DNA from: Acidobacteria bacterium 37-71-11
GTDB taxonomy: Bacteria; Acidobacteriota; Thermoanaerobaculia; Thermoanaerobaculales; Thermoanaerobaculaceae
Assembly: GCA_002279285.1 (NCBI GenBank)
Contig: NCBR01000161.1
Coordinates: 1 to 5,849, forward strand
Direction of reading: 5' to 3'
Length of the DNA stretch: 5,849 bases
Within the stretch, counting starts at the first letter, position 1. Every line of letters begins with the position of its first letter. This document shows, in pieces, positions 5,282-5,849 of this stretch. The notes under the pieces are model-generated. The model searched no databases, was not told the DNA's origin, and saw only the letters and a list, made by a program, of their open reading frames with translations. A program made the position numbers and the translations under genes.

Positions 5282-5791
5282 ATGCCCGCACCCGTGACCC
5301 CGCGGCTCACCGCCGACGCCGTCATCGTCGACCCCGAGCGCGGCGTCGTGCTGATCCGCCGGGGCCATCCGCCGTTCGAGGGGCGGTGGGCGCTCCCCGG
5401 CGGGTTCGTGGAGATCGGGGAGACCTGCGAAGCCGCCTGCGCGCGCGAGGCCCGCGAGGAGACCGGTCTGGAGGTCGAACCGGTGGAGCTGCTCGGGGTC
5501 TACTCCGCCCCGGGGCGAGACCCGCGCGGCCACACCGTCTCGGCGGTGTACCTGTGCCGCGTCACCGGCGGCACTGTCGCCGGCGGCGACGACGCGGCCG
5601 AGGCGCGCTGGTTCGCCGACCTCGCCGGGATCGAGCTGGCGTTCGACCACGCCGCGATCCTGGCCGATGCCGGCGTGCTCCTCAGCGCTCGATGCTCTCC
5701 ACCAGCGCCACCTCGGGCTCGGCCTCGGCGAACACGAGGCCCGTCTGGTCGATCGGCAGGAGCACGAGGTGGAGCTTCCCCTGACTCGTGA
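5282..5791 (+). CDS. Nudix hydrolase (ADP-ribose pyrophosphatase-like)
   Basis: 169 aa as read; the recognisable domain covers about residues 8-130. Nudix enzymes split nucleoside diphosphates linked to another moiety, using Mg2+ bound by the Nudix box. The complete box GX5EX7REUXEEXGU is at residues 41-63, preceded by GRWALPGGF and followed by LGVYSAPGRDPRGHTVSAVY (71-90). That last motif resembles ADP-ribose pyrophosphatase-type members more than MutT, so the substrate is uncertain; 8-oxo-dGTP cleanup is suggested only by the mutY neighbour. The domain ends near FDHAAILADA (about 130). The remaining residues, about 39, are rich in Arg, Pro, Ser and Gly, use A- and T-ending codons (cga, cca, cct, tct) unlike the rest of the gene, and overlap the opposite-strand gene by 110 bp. 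The native C terminus may be close to residue 130-135, with the original stop lost or displaced. Confidence 0.88.
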   Translation: MPAPVTPRLTADAVIVDPERGVVLIRRGHPPFEGRWALPGGFVEIGETCEAACAREAREETGLEVEPVELLGVYSAPGRDPRGHTVSAVYLCRVTGGTVAGGDDAAEARWFADLAGIELAFDHAAILADAGVLLSARCSPPAPPRARPRRTRGPSGRSAGARGGASPDS

Positions 5792-5849
5792 GACGGAGTT
5801 CGTAGCACCCCTCGTCGCGGATATCGACGAGCGTTCCCGCGGTGCCCGA
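5682..5849 (-). CDS. C-terminal fragment of an unrecognised protein
   Basis: The last 55 codons of a gene entering from the right edge, ending in TGA at 5684-5682. The peptide includes LVDIRDEGCYELRL, GKLHLVLLPIDQTGLVF and AEPEVALVESIER. I do not recognise the family. The alternating hydrophobic pattern suggests beta strands followed by a short acidic tail; no membrane segment or known motif is visible. That it is real is supported by the consistent G/C third positions of its codons, in contrast to the opposite-strand Nudix tail over the same bases. It converges on the Nudix gene, with no terminator visible between them. Confidence 0.65.
   Translation of the reverse strand, partial: SGTAGTLVDIRDEGCYELRLTSQGKLHLVLLPIDQTGLVFAEAEPEVALVESIER

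Noticed and set aside
5640..5720. Rho-independent terminator between the convergent genes
   Set aside because: The two genes overlap, and no GC hairpin followed by a T run is visible on either strand.

Overview
The window is very GC-rich bacterial chromosomal DNA (about 70% G+C by eye, with codon third positions almost always G or C). It is densely packed with housekeeping-type genes. No mobile element, CRISPR array, tRNA or rRNA is visible. A lipoprotein carrying SPOR and SpoIID domains points to a bacterium with a peptidoglycan wall and lipoprotein export. Acyl-CoA dehydrogenase beside a MeaB-type GTPase points to acyl-CoA and propionyl/methylmalonyl-CoA metabolism. High-GC Acidobacteriota, Myxococcota or related deltaproteobacterial lineages would fit, but the sequence alone does not settle the taxon.

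Layout: a 30-bp divergent intergenic region (4161-4190) splits the window. To the left, on the minus strand, four genes form a probable operon, in transcription order: a zinc-finger DnaC-like ATPase (4160-3372); a lipoprotein with SPOR and SpoIID domains that starts on a TTG overlapping the ATPase stop (3375-1237); an acyl-CoA dehydrogenase overlapping its 3' end (1274-135); and the first 40 codons of a MeaB-like GTPase (122 to beyond position 1). To the right, on the plus strand, are MutY adenine glycosylase (4191-5279) and a Nudix hydrolase (5282-5791) whose ribosome binding site lies against the mutY stop. The right edge holds the C-terminal end of an unrecognised minus-strand gene (5849-5682) that converges on, and overlaps, the Nudix reading frame.

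How the genes work together: MutY removes adenine mispaired with 8-oxoguanine. The adjacent Nudix protein could clean nucleotide pools, although its motifs look closer to ADP-ribose pyrophosphatases than to MutT. In the left operon the ACAD/MeaB pair is metabolically coherent. The ATPase/SpoIID pair in front of it has no obvious link to acyl-CoA metabolism.

The most notable regulatory feature is the divergent spacer. Each outward gene begins with GTG exactly 6 nt after a TAnnnT -10-like hexamer (TAGAAT on minus, TACACT on plus), and the two hexamers abut a shared 10-bp palindrome. This predicts two back-to-back leaderless transcripts. I see no clear candidate for a wholly new multi-gene system; the lipoprotein architecture and the twin leaderless promoter are the best leads.
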